From: Parasphingorhabdus marina DSM 22363
Lineage (GTDB): Bacteria; Pseudomonadota; Alphaproteobacteria; Sphingomonadales; Sphingomonadaceae
Assembly: GCF_900128895.1 (NCBI RefSeq)
Contig: NZ_FSQW01000001.1
Span: 1,488,001 to 1,552,000 of the forward strand
Length of the DNA: 64,000 nt
Direction: 5' to 3'
In this document: positions 62,707-64,000 of the stretch, in pieces
How positions within the stretch are numbered: position 1 is the stretch's first letter
Layout: each line of letters begins with the position of its first letter
The notes under the pieces: model-generated
What the model was told of the DNA's origin: nothing
Database searches by the model: none
The model's input: the letters and a program-made list of their open reading frames with translations, nothing else
Position numbers and translations under genes: made by a program

Positions 62707-64000
62707 TGCAACGCTCCCGGTGCAACCAGCTTGCCGGCATCCTTGTGGCTTTCCAGTCCGCCACTCCATTTACCGGTCAGAGCGGCGTTGACGCATTGCT
62801 CGGTGCTGCCGAGCCATGTCTGGAACTTCAGGATCGCAGGCAGGTAATGGGCCTGTTTGCAGCTGTCCGTGGCGGCCACCTTGACGCCTTCGGGATAGAC
62901 CTTGCTGAGCGCAGAACAGCTGTCGCTCATCAAATGCGCTCCGGCTGCCTCGATCGCCTTGGTATAACCCACCCGGTCTGCCATGGCTTTCAACGCCTTG
63001 GGTGTGAAGATCCACAAATTGCTGCTGGGTGACAGTTTTTTGCCGTCGAGCAATTGCGCTACCAGCCGCACCTGCTCAAGCGATGCGTGCGGGCAGCCAA
63101 TGACCACAAAATCCACATCGCGGTCGGTTGCGGTGCTGAACCAGCTATAGGCTTCCTCCAGCTCTGCCTTGCCGAACCGCAGCTTGTCTTTCACCGGATT
63201 GTCCCGGAACGCATCTTCGATCGAGCGGGCTTCCGGGGTCACGCCAACGATGTGATACATTTCCACGCCGCCGCTGCTTGCCGCCGCCGCACCAAAATGT
63301 TTCAGCTTGTTGGGGTTGGGCGGTGAGTGGATGCCGGTCAGGACCGGAACCTCATTCTTGACCTTTTCGCCGATCCAGTATCCGAGCAACCCCCATTCCA
63401 GCATTGATTCCACCGGATAGTCGATTTCGATCAAATGGGTGCCGCGGCGACCCTCGAGCGTGTGATACCCCCAATAGGGAATTTTGCCGACCAAAGCTGC
63501 TGCGGAAGCGCTATGCGCCCCTTCGACATTGGTTCGCGCTCCGATGACCGAGTTGATATAGATGACGGCCGAGCTTTCCATCCAGGCGCAATGTTCGCCC
63601 ATTACCGGAACATTGCCGATTTGATAGGGTGTGCAGGTATTGCACTGGTTGATCCCGACCTTGCCGCAGAATTTTCCGACATCGCGACTGACCTGTTGTG
63701 ATTCGGCAGAAACCCGCTGGATTTCAGCCTTGTCCGGATCCATCGCATCGATCAGGCGATAGGTCATGGCCTTGACGGGCGGGATTTCCAGCCGCCGGTC
63801 GCTGTCCAGATTGAGCAGCGAGTACACCGCGTCCATGTCGCGTTCTTCACCTGCTGGCACTGGCGGCAACAGGTCCCGGCGGCCGGGAAGGGCACCGACA
63901 AATCCGCCGCAGACATTGTTCGTGTCCACCAGCCGCTCGGCACCCAGTGCCTTGCCATAGCGGACCAGCAAATCCATCGCATGCGCGCGCGCATCGCCCT
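62703..64000 (-). CDS. Aconitase X catalytic subunit (DUF521), 5' end beyond window
   Basis: The frame enters from the right edge without a start ('GDARAHAMDLLVRYGKALGAERLVDTNN'). The ATG at 63975-63977 is an internal Met, since family members have these residues after a short N-terminal stretch. Conserved Fe-S/substrate segments include 'GINQCNTCTPYQIGNVPVMGEHCAWMESSAVIYINSVIGARTNVEGAHSASAAALVGKIPYWGYH' and 'IGCPHASLEQVRLVAQLLDGKKL'. Known aconitase X enzymes dehydrate cis-3-hydroxy-L-proline (bacteria) or phosphomevalonate (archaea). Here it more likely dehydrates a pathway hydroxyacid; the substrate cannot be read. Confidence 0.88.
   Translation of the reverse strand, partial: GDARAHAMDLLVRYGKALGAERLVDTNNVCGGFVGALPGRRDLLPPVPAGEERDMDAVYSLLNLDSDRRLEIPPVKAMTYRLIDAMDPDKAEIQRVSAESQQVSRDVGKFCGKVGINQCNTCTPYQIGNVPVMGEHCAWMESSAVIYINSVIGARTNVEGAHSASAAALVGKIPYWGYHTLEGRRGTHLIEIDYPVESMLEWGLLGYWIGEKVKNEVPVLTGIHSPPNPNKLKHFGAAAASSGGVEMYHIVGVTPEARSIEDAFRDNPVKDKLRFGKAELEEAYSWFSTATDRDVDFVVIGCPHASLEQVRLVAQLLDGKKLSPSSNLWIFTPKALKAMADRVGYTKAIEAAGAHLMSDSCSALSKVYPEGVKVAATDSCKQAHYLPAILKFQTWLGSTEQCVNAALTGKWSGGLESHKDAGKLVAPGALQ

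Noticed and set aside
1-64000. CRISPR arrays, tRNA or rRNA genes, prophage, complete insertion sequence
   Set aside because: No regularly spaced direct repeats with spacers, no cloverleaf-like sequences noticed, and no transposase or phage structural gene was recognised.

Overview
The window looks like a chromosomal segment of a sphingomonad-type alphaproteobacterium. This is inference from several features: TonB-dependent receptors, a FecI/FecR/STN-receptor signalling set, homologues of the Sphingobium lignin-aromatic enzymes (LigU, LigJ, LigK, and a LigM/DesA-like tetrahydrofolate O-demethylase), and a short dispersed hairpin repeat that I associate with this group. No tRNA, rRNA, CRISPR array, complete insertion sequence or origin is visible.

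Left part (1-36.5 kb), reading left to right. A beta-propeller lipoprotein runs off the left edge on the minus strand and is divergent from a ClpP-like exported protein and a trypsin-like protease. From 12.5 kb leftwards there is a cell-surface-signalling block: FecI-like sigma, FecR, an STN-domain TonB receptor, a vanadium-haloperoxidase/PAP2 enzyme, a barrel protein, a YHYH protein and a di-haem peroxidase. Next come two small accessory genes, then a cytochrome P450 plus a Rieske oxygenase alpha subunit behind a perfect FNR/FixK box, a 1525-aa autotransporter with about five ~190-aa repeats, OxyR, an exported esterase, a small membrane protein, a winged-helix/TolB/TPR regulator, two 444-aa AmpG-like transporters, a frameshifted oxidoreductase remnant, and a TetR/RND efflux operon. 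Ten copies of the hairpin repeat (core AATGTCCGCT...AGCGGACGTT) sit between transcription units here.

A 730-bp geneless stretch (36.55-37.28 kb) separates this from the right part (37.3-64 kb), which is tightly packed, has no hairpin repeats and is almost entirely catabolic. It starts with the lower 4-oxalomesaconate pathway (LigU, LigK and, divergently, LigJ), with a DUF1932 dehydrogenase, an alpha/beta hydrolase, a core-MetE-like protein and an HpcH/HpaI aldolase. A HisD-like dehydrogenase/SDR/bicupin/SnoaL operon is divergent from an SSS symporter. A RidA/SnoaL pair is divergent from an isochorismatase-fold amidohydrolase and an alpha/beta hydrolase. A TonB receptor follows, then LigM-like demethylase, MetF-like reductase and PurU. 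Last are a HutC-type GntR regulator, an unknown 180-aa protein, a six-Asp-box propeller without a signal peptide, a PYROXD2-like FAD oxidoreductase and both subunits of aconitase X.

The best candidate for an undescribed system is this right-hand cluster. A palindrome close to GTTGTAAATACAAC, of the kind bound by HutC-family regulators, recurs in five promoter regions covering the transporters, the demethylation module, the hydrolases and gntR itself. I infer a single regulon that imports a methylated substrate, moves the methyl group to tetrahydrofolate (oxidised by MetF and released as formate by PurU), and dismantles the rest. The substrate cannot be read from the sequence, and no recognised ring-cleavage dioxygenase lies in the window.
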